32,930 nucleotides of DNA from CBDUBH01 sp965365345 (lineage in GTDB: Bacteria; Bacteroidota; Ignavibacteria; Ignavibacteriales; SURF-24), in NCBI GenBank assembly GCA_965365345.1, contig CBDUBH010000039.1, positions 1 to 32,930 of the forward strand, in the 5' to 3' direction. A program made the translations under genes and the position numbers. Position 1 is the first letter of the stretch. Every line of letters begins with the position of its first letter. A model generated the notes under the pieces. The model was not told the origin of the DNA. It saw nothing but the letters and a program-made list of their open reading frames with translations, and did not search any database. Below are positions 1 through 6,846 of the stretch, one piece after another.

Positions 1-2304
1 CATTTTTTCAAAGGAAAAGATAATGACGGCGTCGGTGATATGATTTATTTTCAAGGACACGCCGCACCGGGAATTTACGCACGCGCATTTTTGGAAGGAA
101 GAATTACAGCCGAGCAGCTTGAAAATTTCAGAAGGGAATTAAAACCCGGCGGCGGACTTTCTTCTTATCCGCATCCCTGGTTAATGCCAAACTTTTGGGA
201 ATTCCCGACAGTTTCAATGGGATTAGGACCTATTACTGCAATTTATCAGGCGCGTTTTGCAAGATATCTGGAAGATAGAGGATTAAGAAATTTAGATAAC
301 AGAAAAGTTTGGGCATTTTTAGGCGATGGCGAAACGGATGAACCTGAAACTTTAGGTGCAATTTCACTTGCCGCCCGCGAAAAATTGGATAACTTAATTT
401 TTGTGATCAATTGTAATTTACAAAGATTGGATGGACCTGTTCGCGGAAACGGAAATATTATTCAAGAACTTGAAGCGAATTTCCGCGGCAACGGCTGGAA
501 TGTTATTAAAGTAATTTGGGGCGGAGATTGGGACCCGTTTTTAGAAAAAGATAAAACCGGGGCTTTAATTAGAAGAATGAATGAAATTATTGACGGTGAA
601 TCTCAAAAATATGTTGTGGAAGATGGCGGTTATGTTCGCGAACATTTCTGGGGTAAATATCCCGAATTAAAGGAAATGGTGAAAAATCTTTCTGATGAGC
701 AAATTTCAAAAATGCGCCGTGGCGGACACGATCCTGAAAAAGTTTATGCAGCATTTAAAGCCGCAGTTGAACATAAAGGTCAACCGACTGTAATTCTTGC
801 AAAAACAATTAAAGGATACGGGTTAGGTGAAGCCGGCGAAGGAAAAAATATTACTCATCAACAAAAGAAATTAAATGAAGATGAATTAAGATTATTCAGA
901 ACAAGATTCGGAATTCCGATTTCTGATGAAGAAGTTGTAAAAGCCCCGTTTTATAAGCCTTCTGAAGATAGTGCTGAAATTAAATATCTGAAAGAAAAAA
1001 GAAAAGAATTAGGCGGTTCAATTCCAAAAAGAATTGTAAATCCTAAACCGATAAAAACTCCCGATGAAAAATTGTTTGAAGAATTTTACGAAGGATCGGG
1101 CGATAGAGAAGTTTCATCAACAATGGTTTTCGTAAGAATTCTTTCAAAGCTTTTGGAAGATAAAGAAATCGGCGATTTAATTGTTCCAATTGTTCCTGAT
1201 GAAGCAAGAACTTTCGGAATGGAAGCGCTATTCAGAAAAGTCGGAATTTATTCGCATGTCGGTCAGCTTTATGAACCTGTTGATAAAGCAAGTCTGCTTT
1301 ATTATAAAGAAGCAAAAGATGGGCAAATTTTGGAAGAAGGAATTACTGAAGCAGGTTCAATGTCATCATTTATTGCTGCCGGAACTTCATACGCAACTCA
1401 CGGAATAAATACAATTCCATTCTTTATTTATTATTCAATGTTTGGATTTCAAAGAATCGGGGATCTTGCTTGGCTTGCCGGTGATATGCGCTGCAAAGGT
1501 TTTATGCTTGGCGGAACTTCCGGAAGAACAACTCTTGCCGGTGAAGGTTTGCAGCATCAGGATGGACATAGTCATTTGCTTGCTTATCCGATTCCGAATT
1601 TAAAAGCATACGATCCCGCATTTGCATACGAACTAGCCGTAATTATTCGCGATGGAATTAAGCGAATGTATGAAGATCAGGAAAATATCTATTATTACAT
1701 AACAATTTTAAATGAAAATTATTCGATGCCGCCAATGCCCGAAGGCGTAAAAGAAGGAATCATAAAAGGGCTTTATAAATTCAAAGCATCGGATAAAAAA
1801 GACAGAAAAGCAAAGGCTCAGTTGCTCGGCAGCGGGTCAATTATGAATGAAGTGCTTAAAGCTGCGGAAATTTTAGAAAAAGATTATGATGTTTCTGTTG
1901 ATATTTGGAGCGCAACAAGTTATAAAGAATTGCGTTTGAATGCAATGGAAGTTGAAAGATGGAATCTGCTTCATCCTGATGAAGAACAAAAAGTTCCTTA
2001 TGTTGCAGAAACTTTGGGTAAAGAAGAAGGCGTATTTGTTGCCGCTTCTGATTATGTTCAAATGCTGCCGGATTCACTCGCAAAATATTTACCTAAGCCG
2101 ATTAAAACACTCGGAACTTACGGCTACGGAAGAAGTGAAGACCGCGCAAGTTTGCGTGACTTTTTCGAAGTTGATGCTAAACACATTGTAATGGCAACTT
2201 TATCTGAATTAGTAAAAGATAAAAAAGTAAAACCTGCTACTTTGAAAAAAGCATTTAAGGATTTGGGAATAAATCCCGATAAGAAAAATCCTTTAAAAGA
2301 TTAG
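1..2304 (+). CDS. aceE: Pyruvate dehydrogenase E1 component, homodimeric type (5' truncated by window edge)
   Basis: E1 decarboxylates pyruvate with thiamine diphosphate and reductively acetylates the lipoyl groups of E2. The frame is open from base 1 (reading HFFKGKDNDG before the first Met at 40), so the gene begins upstream. About 767 residues are visible, against roughly 890 in the E. coli homodimeric enzyme, so about 120 N-terminal residues are missing. The TPP/Mg motif is intact: GDGE at visible residues 108-111 and NCN near 137-139. Other family blocks seen are FQGHAAPGIYARAF, SSYPHPWLMP, DEARTFGME, the GLQHQDGHSH loop and ILNENY. E2 and E3 follow on the same strand. The E1 is the single-chain type rather than the alpha/beta type I would expect in many Bacteroidota. 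Identification is secure from the length and the near-continuous family motifs. Confidence 0.96.
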   Translation, partial: HFFKGKDNDGVGDMIYFQGHAAPGIYARAFLEGRITAEQLENFRRELKPGGGLSSYPHPWLMPNFWEFPTVSMGLGPITAIYQARFARYLEDRGLRNLDNRKVWAFLGDGETDEPETLGAISLAAREKLDNLIFVINCNLQRLDGPVRGNGNIIQELEANFRGNGWNVIKVIWGGDWDPFLEKDKTGALIRRMNEIIDGESQKYVVEDGGYVREHFWGKYPELKEMVKNLSDEQISKMRRGGHDPEKVYAAFKAAVEHKGQPTVILAKTIKGYGLGEAGEGKNITHQQKKLNEDELRLFRTRFGIPISDEEVVKAPFYKPSEDSAEIKYLKEKRKELGGSIPKRIVNPKPIKTPDEKLFEEFYEGSGDREVSSTMVFVRILSKLLEDKEIGDLIVPIVPDEARTFGMEALFRKVGIYSHVGQLYEPVDKASLLYYKEAKDGQILEEGITEAGSMSSFIAAGTSYATHGINTIPFFIYYSMFGFQRIGDLAWLAGDMRCKGFMLGGTSGRTTLAGEGLQHQDGHSHLLAYPIPNLKAYDPAFAYELAVIIRDGIKRMYEDQENIYYYITILNENYSMPPMPEGVKEGIIKGLYKFKASDKKDRKAKAQLLGSGSIMNEVLKAAEILEKDYDVSVDIWSATSYKELRLNAMEVERWNLLHPDEEQKVPYVAETLGKEEGVFVAASDYVQMLPDSLAKYLPKPIKTLGTYGYGRSEDRASLRDFFEVDAKHIVMATLSELVKDKKVKPATLKKAFKDLGINPDKKNPLKD

Positions 2305-2314
2305 TTTGAAATTT

Positions 2315-2339
2315 TCCTCTCCCTTTATAAGGGAGAGGA
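2315..2339 (+). repeat. Perfect hairpin after aceE
   Basis: An 11-bp inverted repeat (TCCTCTCCCTT and its complement) closes on a 3-base TAT loop, 11 bases after the aceE stop. The plus strand has no T-run after it, so it is not a convincing intrinsic terminator. It could protect the mRNA 3' end. The GGGAGAGG core followed by AAGGTGAGGG resembles dispersed intergenic repeats seen in many bacterial genomes. Confidence 0.6.
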
Positions 2340-2371
2340 TATAAGGTGAGGGTTTACATTTAAAAAATAAA

Positions 2372-2454
2372 TTGTCATTTCGAGCGAAGCGAGAAATCTC
2401 TGCCTTTAAAATCCGGAGATTGTTTCAGTCGAAGACTCTTTCGCAATGACAAAT
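2372..2454. repeat. Dispersed intergenic repeat, complete copy (about 83 bp)
   Basis: The element starts TTGTCATTTCGAG and ends CGCAATGACAAA, so its ends are imperfect inverted repeats. It contains GAGATTG in its right half and an internal palindrome, GAGCGAAGCGAG. A second element of nearly the same length and ends lies at 6632-6715. Short fragments lie at 2479-2506 and 8338-8379. It encodes nothing and resembles a REP- or MITE-like family. Confidence 0.75.
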
Positions 2455-2478
2455 TCGAAACTTTTTTAAAAAAATGAA

Positions 2479-2506
2479 TGTCATTTCGAGTGAAGCGAGA
2501 AATCTT
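2479..2506. repeat. Dispersed repeat, left-end fragment
   Basis: This fragment matches the first 28 bases or so of the element at 2372 with one or two differences (TGTCATTTCGAG, then GAAGCGAGAAATCT). The right half is missing. It is probably a decayed or partial copy of the same family. Confidence 0.7.
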
Positions 2507-2595
2507 AAAACCATATTCTCGATGTGACAAATAAATATTCAAAAATTGCAAGGATGTTGAATGCTACATCCTTGCAGTTAAATTTCAATAAAAAT

Positions 2596-2663
2596 ATTGA
2601 GCTCAAATTCAGAAAAAACAAAATTAAAAATTGAGCTCAAATTCAGAAAAATCAAAATTAAAA
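2596..2663. repeat. Tandem 34-bp direct duplication upstream of E2
   Basis: Two adjacent 34-base units (2596-2629 and 2630-2663) differ at one position. Each contains the perfect 10-bp palindrome TTGAGCTCAA. The second unit ends 12 bases before the E2 start codon. It may be a recent slippage or recombination duplication, or a duplicated operator. The sequence alone does not decide. Confidence 0.85.
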
Positions 2664-2675
2664 TCGGAATAAATC

Positions 2676-4448
2676 ATGGCAAAAGAATTTAAACTTCCTG
2701 AACTTGGTGAAAATATTCAATCTGCCGACATACTTAAAGTATTGGTAAAGCCCGGTGACAAAGTTGAAAAAGACCAGATCGTTTTAGAAATTGAAACCGA
2801 CAAGGCGACAATTGAAGTCCCTTCCGAAGAAAGCGGAACAGTTAAAGAAGTAAGAGTTAAAGAAGGTGATAAAGCAAGCATCGGCTCAACAATTTTAGTT
2901 TTTGAAGAAGGCGAATCTTCACAAAAAGAAGAAAAACCTTCGGAAGAAAAACAGGAAACAAAAAAAGAAGAAGCTAAAACAGAAGAAGTTAAAAAAGAAG
3001 AAAAAAAGCCGGAACAAAAAGAACAAAAATCAGATACGAAACAGCAGACAGAAGTTAAACCGAAATCGGAATCCAAAGGCGGAATTATTGAATTTAAACT
3101 TCCCGAATTGGGAGAAAATATTCAATCAGCGGATATTTTGGCTGTAAAAGTTAAAGCCGGCGATGTTCTGGAAAAAGATCAAATTGTAATTGAAATTGAA
3201 ACCGATAAAGCTACAATTGAAGTGCCTTCTGATGTCAGCGGAATTATAAAAGAAGTTTTGGTTAAAGATGGCGACAAAGCGAAAATCGGGCAAACAATTT
3301 TAACTGTTGAAAGTGAAGAAGCACAAGCTGACGCTCAGAAAAAAGTTGATGAAAAATTAGAATCGGCAGAAAAAGAAGATAACCTTATTGACGAAAGTAA
3401 AATTAAAGAAAGTGAAACACCTTCACAAAAAGAAGAAGGAAAAAAAGAAGAATCACAAAAAGTATATGAACAAAAAACTTCGCAGCCCGTAAAATTAAGT
3501 ACAGAAAAAGAGCCGGTTGATCCGAGTAAACTTGCTCCTGCGGCTCCAACAGTTCGCAGATTTGCACGCGAAATTGGAATTGACATAAATAAAGTTACCG
3601 GAACCGGACCCGGCGGAAGAATTTCAATTAAAGATGTTAAGAATTATTCGAAGGAAATGAATCAAACTGCAAAAGCGGCTCCGCAAAACCAGCAGCAATT
3701 CGGCGGCGGAATTCCTTCAATGGCTTTGCCTGATTTCAAAAAATGGGGAGAAGTCGAAGTAAAAGAAATGACGAACATTCGCCGCAAAACTGCAGAAAAT
3801 TTAAGTTACGCTTGGGCAACAATTCCGCACGTAACTCAATTTGATAAAGCTGATGTTACAGAGCTTGAAAAATTAAGAAAAACTTACGGAAAAAAAGCCG
3901 AAGAATCAGGCGGAAAGTTAACAGTAACCGCAATTTTATTGAAGATAATTGCATCTGCGCTAAAAGCATTTCCGCAATTTAATTCAAGCGTTGATATGGA
4001 AAACAGATCAATTGTTTACAAAAAATATATTCATATAGGTGTTGCAGTTGATACGGATCGCGGTCTGCTTGTCCCTGTAATTCGTGATGTTGATAAGAAA
4101 AACATTATAGAACTTTCGGTTGAATTGCAAGAAATGGCAGAGAAAGCCCGCAATAAAAAATTAAGTCTTGATGATATGCAAGGCGGATGTTTTACGATTA
4201 CGAATCTCGGCGGAATCGGCGGAACATATTTTACTCCGATCGTAAACACGCCGGAAGTTGCAATTTTAGGAGTTTCGCGCGGAAGTTACGAACAAGTTTA
4301 TATTGATGGAAAATTTGAACCAAGAATGATGCTTCCGTTTTCACTTTCGTACGATCACAGAGTAATTGACGGCGCGGACGCAATCAAATTTTTGCGCTGG
4401 ATAGTAAATGCAATTCAGCAACCGTTTTTGTTAGCGTTGGAAGGGTAG
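2676..4448 (+). CDS. aceF: Dihydrolipoamide acetyltransferase, E2 of pyruvate dehydrogenase
   Basis: E2 carries swinging lipoyl arms and transfers the acetyl group from E1 to CoA. It has 590 residues. There are two very similar lipoyl domains (about 3-76 and 138-212), each with an ETDKA motif whose lysine (K43, K178) is the lipoylation site. The peripheral subunit-binding domain that docks E1/E3 is at about 285-324 (APTVRRFAREIGID, then GTGPGGRI). The catalytic domain runs from about 358 to the end, with HRVIDG at 561-566 (His561, Asp565). The linkers are unusually Lys/Glu-rich rather than the Ala/Pro-rich type of E. coli E2. The ATG at 2676 has no obvious Shine-Dalgarno site. The final base of the TAG stop is also the first base of the inverted repeat that borders the next gene. 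Confidence 0.96.
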   Translation: MAKEFKLPELGENIQSADILKVLVKPGDKVEKDQIVLEIETDKATIEVPSEESGTVKEVRVKEGDKASIGSTILVFEEGESSQKEEKPSEEKQETKKEEAKTEEVKKEEKKPEQKEQKSDTKQQTEVKPKSESKGGIIEFKLPELGENIQSADILAVKVKAGDVLEKDQIVIEIETDKATIEVPSDVSGIIKEVLVKDGDKAKIGQTILTVESEEAQADAQKKVDEKLESAEKEDNLIDESKIKESETPSQKEEGKKEESQKVYEQKTSQPVKLSTEKEPVDPSKLAPAAPTVRRFAREIGIDINKVTGTGPGGRISIKDVKNYSKEMNQTAKAAPQNQQQFGGGIPSMALPDFKKWGEVEVKEMTNIRRKTAENLSYAWATIPHVTQFDKADVTELEKLRKTYGKKAEESGGKLTVTAILLKIIASALKAFPQFNSSVDMENRSIVYKKYIHIGVAVDTDRGLLVPVIRDVDKKNIIELSVELQEMAEKARNKKLSLDDMQGGCFTITNLGGIGGTYFTPIVNTPEVAILGVSRGSYEQVYIDGKFEPRMMLPFSLSYDHRVIDGADAIKFLRWIVNAIQQPFLLALEG

Positions 4449-4489
4449 TTTAGTTGTCAGTTTACAGTTTTCAGTTATCAGTTTAAAGA
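4448..4489 (+). repeat. Left inverted repeat of the four-helix-bundle cassette
   Basis: This 42-base repeat begins GTTTAGT, contains four CAGTT cores spaced exactly 7 bases apart, and ends TTTAAAGA. It matches the reverse complement of 4894-4935 at 35 of 42 positions without gaps. Apart from position 8, every mismatch falls in the 2-base spacers between CAGTT cores. It starts at the last base of the E2 stop codon. Confidence 0.85.
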
Positions 4490-4512
4490 AATGAAAATTT
4501 AGCCGGCAACGT

Positions 4513-4872
4513 ATGCAAGATTTTAAAAATTTAAAAGTATGGGAAAAAGCACATTTATTTGTTATTAAGATTTACAAAATTACAAGTAATTTTCCCAAAG
4601 AAGAACTTTATAATTTAGTAAGTCAAACTAGACGTGCTGCTGTTTCAATTCCAACTAACATTGCAGAAGGTTGCGGAAAAAACAGCAGCATTGAACTGGC
4701 AAGATATTGTCAAATTTCAATGGGATCAACAACAGAATTAGAATATCTTCTTTTATTATCAAATGAATTAAAATATATTTCAGATGAAGATTATAAAAAA
4801 TTTTATGATGAATTAATTGAAATAAAAAAAATGTTATCGTCATTTTTGCAAAAATTAAGAAAAGAAAATTAA
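4513..4872 (+). CDS. Four-helix-bundle protein (S23 / 23S rRNA intervening-sequence protein family)
   Basis: The 119-residue protein shows the features of the four helix bundle (IVP/S23) family: N-terminal FKNLKVWEKAH, central QTRRAAVSIPTNIAEGCG, and a GSTTELEYLLLLS segment leading into the C-terminal helices. The family was first found in intervening sequences of 23S rRNA genes. It is also related in fold to the Avd accessory proteins of diversity-generating retroelements, but no reverse transcriptase or template repeat is visible here. The molecular role of stand-alone members is not established. The gene is the only one between the matched inverted repeats at 4448-4489 and 4894-4935, and it separates E2 from E3, so it looks inserted. 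The ATG at 4513 has no strong ribosome site. Confidence 0.92.
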   Translation: MQDFKNLKVWEKAHLFVIKIYKITSNFPKEELYNLVSQTRRAAVSIPTNIAEGCGKNSSIELARYCQISMGSTTELEYLLLLSNELKYISDEDYKKFYDELIEIKKMLSSFLQKLRKEN

Positions 4873-4893
4873 AATTTATTGTGTAATTAATTG

Positions 4894-4935
4894 TCTTTAA
4901 ACTGAAAACTGTTAACTGACAACTGATTACTAAAC
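4894..4935 (-). repeat. Right inverted repeat of the four-helix-bundle cassette
   Basis: This is the mirror partner of 4448-4489. Read on the minus strand it has four CAGTT cores at 7-base spacing between GTTTAGT and TTTAAAGA. It ends one base before the CGGAG ribosome site of the E3 gene. Confidence 0.85.
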
Positions 4936-4945
4936 CGGAGTAAAA

Positions 4946-6364
4946 ATGAGCACAAAATCTCAACTTGTAATTATCGGTGGCGGACCCGGCGGATACGCAG
5001 CCGCATTTTTAGCAGCCGATCTCGGAATGCAAGTAACATTAGTCGAAATGGAAAAAAATCCCGGCGGAGTTTGCCTTTACCGCGGTTGCATTCCCTCAAA
5101 AGCATTATTGCATATTGCAAAATTAATAACCGAAGCAGAAGAAGCCAAAAAATGGGGAATTGAATTCGGTAAACCTAAAATCGATGTTGATAAATTAAGA
5201 ACTTTCAAAGAAAATGTTGTTAATAAATTGACAGGTGGATTAGGTCAACTTTCAAAGCAAAGAAAAATAAATTATATTCAAGGAAGAGCAACATTTTTAA
5301 ATTCATCAAAATTGAAAATTGAAAAAATCGGCGGCGGTGAAGATGAACTTGAATTTGAAAGATGTATAATTGCGACCGGCTCGCTTCCTGCGCAAATTCC
5401 TTTCTTTAATAAACTGAATTCAAAAAATGTAATTGATTCAACCGGCGGATTGAATTTAGAAAGCATTCCGAAAAATATGCTTGTCGTTGGTGGCGGTTAC
5501 ATCGGATTAGAACTTGGTTCGGTTTACGCTGCTTTGGGTACGGAAGTTTCGGTTGTGGAAATGTTGCCGAATATTTTAATGGGCGCAGATCGTGATATTG
5601 TTACTGTTCTTGAAAAATCATTAAAGCCGAAATTCAACCAGATAATGCTGAATACAAAAGTTGCCGGAGCCGAAGAAGTTGACGGTGGAATCAAAATTAC
5701 TTTTGAAGGCGAAAATGTAAAAGAAAAAGAACAGGTCTTTGAAAAAGTTTTAGTTTCAGTCGGTAGAGTTCCCAATTCAAAAGGATTTGGATTAGAAAAT
5801 ACAAAAGTGAAAGTTAATGATCGCGGATTTATTGAAGTTAATTCACAGCAACAAACTGCCGATCCAAATATTTATGCAATCGGTGATATTGTTGGGAATC
5901 CGATGCTTGCGCACAAAGCATCTGCGGAAGGAAAAGTTGCGGTTGAAGTTATCTCGGGACACAATGTTGAATTTAAACCCGCTGCAATTCCGGCAGTGAT
6001 TTTCACTGATCCTGAATTAGCTTGGTGCGGATTAACCGAAATTGAAGCAAAAGAAAAAGGTATAAATTATAAAGTTGCGAAATTTCCTTGGGGTGCTTCG
6101 GGAAGAGCAACAACTTTGGATAGAAGCGATGGAATGACAAAATTAATTATGGATGCCGAAACAGAAAGAATTTTGGGAATGGGAATTGTCGGACCCGGCG
6201 CGGGCGAATTAATTTCCGAAGGCGTACTTGCAGTTGAAATGGCTGCAACCGCAAAAGATATTGCGCTAAGCATTCATCCGCATCCAACACTTTCCGAAAC
6301 CGTTATGGAAACAGCGGAAGTTTTCTTCGGACAAAGCACACATTTGTATAGACCGAAAAGATAA
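4946..6364 (+). CDS. lpdA: Dihydrolipoyl dehydrogenase, E3
   Basis: This FAD-dependent enzyme reoxidises the dihydrolipoyl groups of E2 and passes electrons to NAD+. Its 472 residues are full length for the family. FAD-binding GGGPGG is at 11-16. The redox-active disulfide is Cys43/Cys48 in GGVCLYRGCIPSK. The NAD-binding GGGYIGLELGS lies near 177-187, the second FAD motif (AIGDIVG) near 311, and the catalytic His-Glu segment HPHPTLSE near 447. A GGAG ribosome site at 4937-4940 supports the ATG at 4946. The location downstream of aceE and aceF assigns it to pyruvate dehydrogenase, though it may also serve other lipoyl complexes. A terminator follows. Confidence 0.96.
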   Translation: MSTKSQLVIIGGGPGGYAAAFLAADLGMQVTLVEMEKNPGGVCLYRGCIPSKALLHIAKLITEAEEAKKWGIEFGKPKIDVDKLRTFKENVVNKLTGGLGQLSKQRKINYIQGRATFLNSSKLKIEKIGGGEDELEFERCIIATGSLPAQIPFFNKLNSKNVIDSTGGLNLESIPKNMLVVGGGYIGLELGSVYAALGTEVSVVEMLPNILMGADRDIVTVLEKSLKPKFNQIMLNTKVAGAEEVDGGIKITFEGENVKEKEQVFEKVLVSVGRVPNSKGFGLENTKVKVNDRGFIEVNSQQQTADPNIYAIGDIVGNPMLAHKASAEGKVAVEVISGHNVEFKPAAIPAVIFTDPELAWCGLTEIEAKEKGINYKVAKFPWGASGRATTLDRSDGMTKLIMDAETERILGMGIVGPGAGELISEGVLAVEMAATAKDIALSIHPHPTLSETVMETAEVFFGQSTHLYRPKR

Positions 6365-6387
6365 AAGTTTAATTTTATTAAAAGATT

Positions 6388-6420
6388 AAAATCCTCTTCA
6401 ATCTTGGAGAGGATTTTTTA
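6388..6420 (+). terminator. Intrinsic terminator after lpdA
   Basis: A perfect 10-bp stem (AAAATCCTCT at 6388-6397 with its complement at 6408-6417) with a 10-base loop is followed by a short T-rich end. It lies 24 bases after the lpdA stop and closes the pyruvate dehydrogenase cluster. Confidence 0.8.
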
Positions 6421-6448
6421 TTTTAGATTTTTCTTAATTTCTGTTTTC

Positions 6449-6594
6449 GTTATTCCGGCTTGTCCGGAATCTTTTCTAACTTTTGTGAATAAAAAATTAG
6501 GAAATGAATACTACGGGATTCCAAATTATTTCTTTCACAAATAATTGAGATAAAATATAACCTAACAAAAAGATTCCGGACAAACCGGAATGAC
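6449..6594. repeat. Inverted pair of 27-bp TTCCGG palindromic repeats
   Basis: The unit at 6449-6475 and the unit at 6568-6594 are reverse complements with two differences. Each contains its own palindrome, ATTCCGG and CCGGAAT, around a 5-base centre. They enclose 92 AT-rich bases with no gene. Such ATTCCGG repeats are typical dispersed intergenic elements. The pair could form one long hairpin or two small ones. Confidence 0.75.
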
Positions 6595-6631
6595 TAATAA
6601 ATTAAAATAAAATCTAAAAGTTTATTTGTAT

Positions 6632-6715
6632 TTTGTCATTGCGAGATTAACAAAGTAAATCATGGCGATCTCAATTAAAATTCAGAGATTGCTTCGCTCC
6701 GTTTGCAATGACAAA
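6632..6715. repeat. Dispersed intergenic repeat, complete copy (about 84 bp)
   Basis: The ends TTTGTCATTGC and GCAATGACAAA form a perfect 11-bp inverted repeat. The right half contains TTCAGAGATTGCTTCG. Length and ends match the element at 2372-2454, although the left-centre part differs. The same 16-base core recurs in reverse orientation at 8362-8377. Confidence 0.75.
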
Positions 6716-6846
6716 TGCTTATCGAAAAAAACTAATTAATCTTTCAAAAAATATTATAAAATTTCTTCTTGGCAAAATTGCCGCTCTTTTTTTATTCTGC
6801 AATTCTTAATACTTTTCATATTACATAAAAATAAATTTGCAAGATT

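Larger units (their letters stand above)
2305..2675. other. E1-E2 intergenic region, repeat-rich
   Basis: No credible gene lies in these 371 bases. They hold a perfect hairpin just after the aceE stop, one complete and one partial copy of a dispersed TGTCATT-type repeat, and a 34-bp tandem duplication ending 12 bases before the E2 start. No clear promoter was recognised. The AT-rich end of the gap leaves room for one, so E2 could be transcribed separately from E1. Confidence 0.7.
4448..4935. mobile_element. Putative 488-bp inverted-repeat-bounded cassette carrying the four-helix-bundle gene
   Basis: Two 42-base inverted repeats (83% identical, ungapped) enclose a single 119-codon gene and about 45 bases of AT-rich DNA. 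The unit lies exactly between the E2 stop and the E3 ribosome site, where a tight operon junction would be expected. No transposase is present and no unambiguous target-site duplication was seen, so any movement would need a factor supplied in trans. Calling it mobile is inference. The repeat structure itself is read directly from the sequence. Confidence 0.55.
6365..6846. other. 482-bp gene-free region between lpdA and the glycosyltransferase gene
   Basis: No coding frame is convincing here. The region holds the lpdA terminator, an inverted pair of ATTCCGG-type palindromes (6449-6475 and 6568-6594), and a complete dispersed repeat (6632-6715). The last 130 bases are AT-rich and presumably contain the promoter of the downstream gene, but no motif stands out clearly. 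Confidence 0.7.

Noticed and set aside
2717..3076. 119-codon open frame on the minus strand within aceF
   Set aside because: It is antisense to the lipoyl-domain coding region, Ser/Phe-rich as expected from the complement of Lys/Glu codons, and resembles no family.
4513..4872. Diversity-generating retroelement because of the Avd-like fold
   Set aside because: There is no reverse transcriptase, template repeat or variable repeat nearby. The protein fits the general S23/IVP family.
4436..4945. Target-site duplication around the four-helix-bundle cassette
   Set aside because: No direct repeat longer than about three bases could be placed at both edges, so none is claimed.
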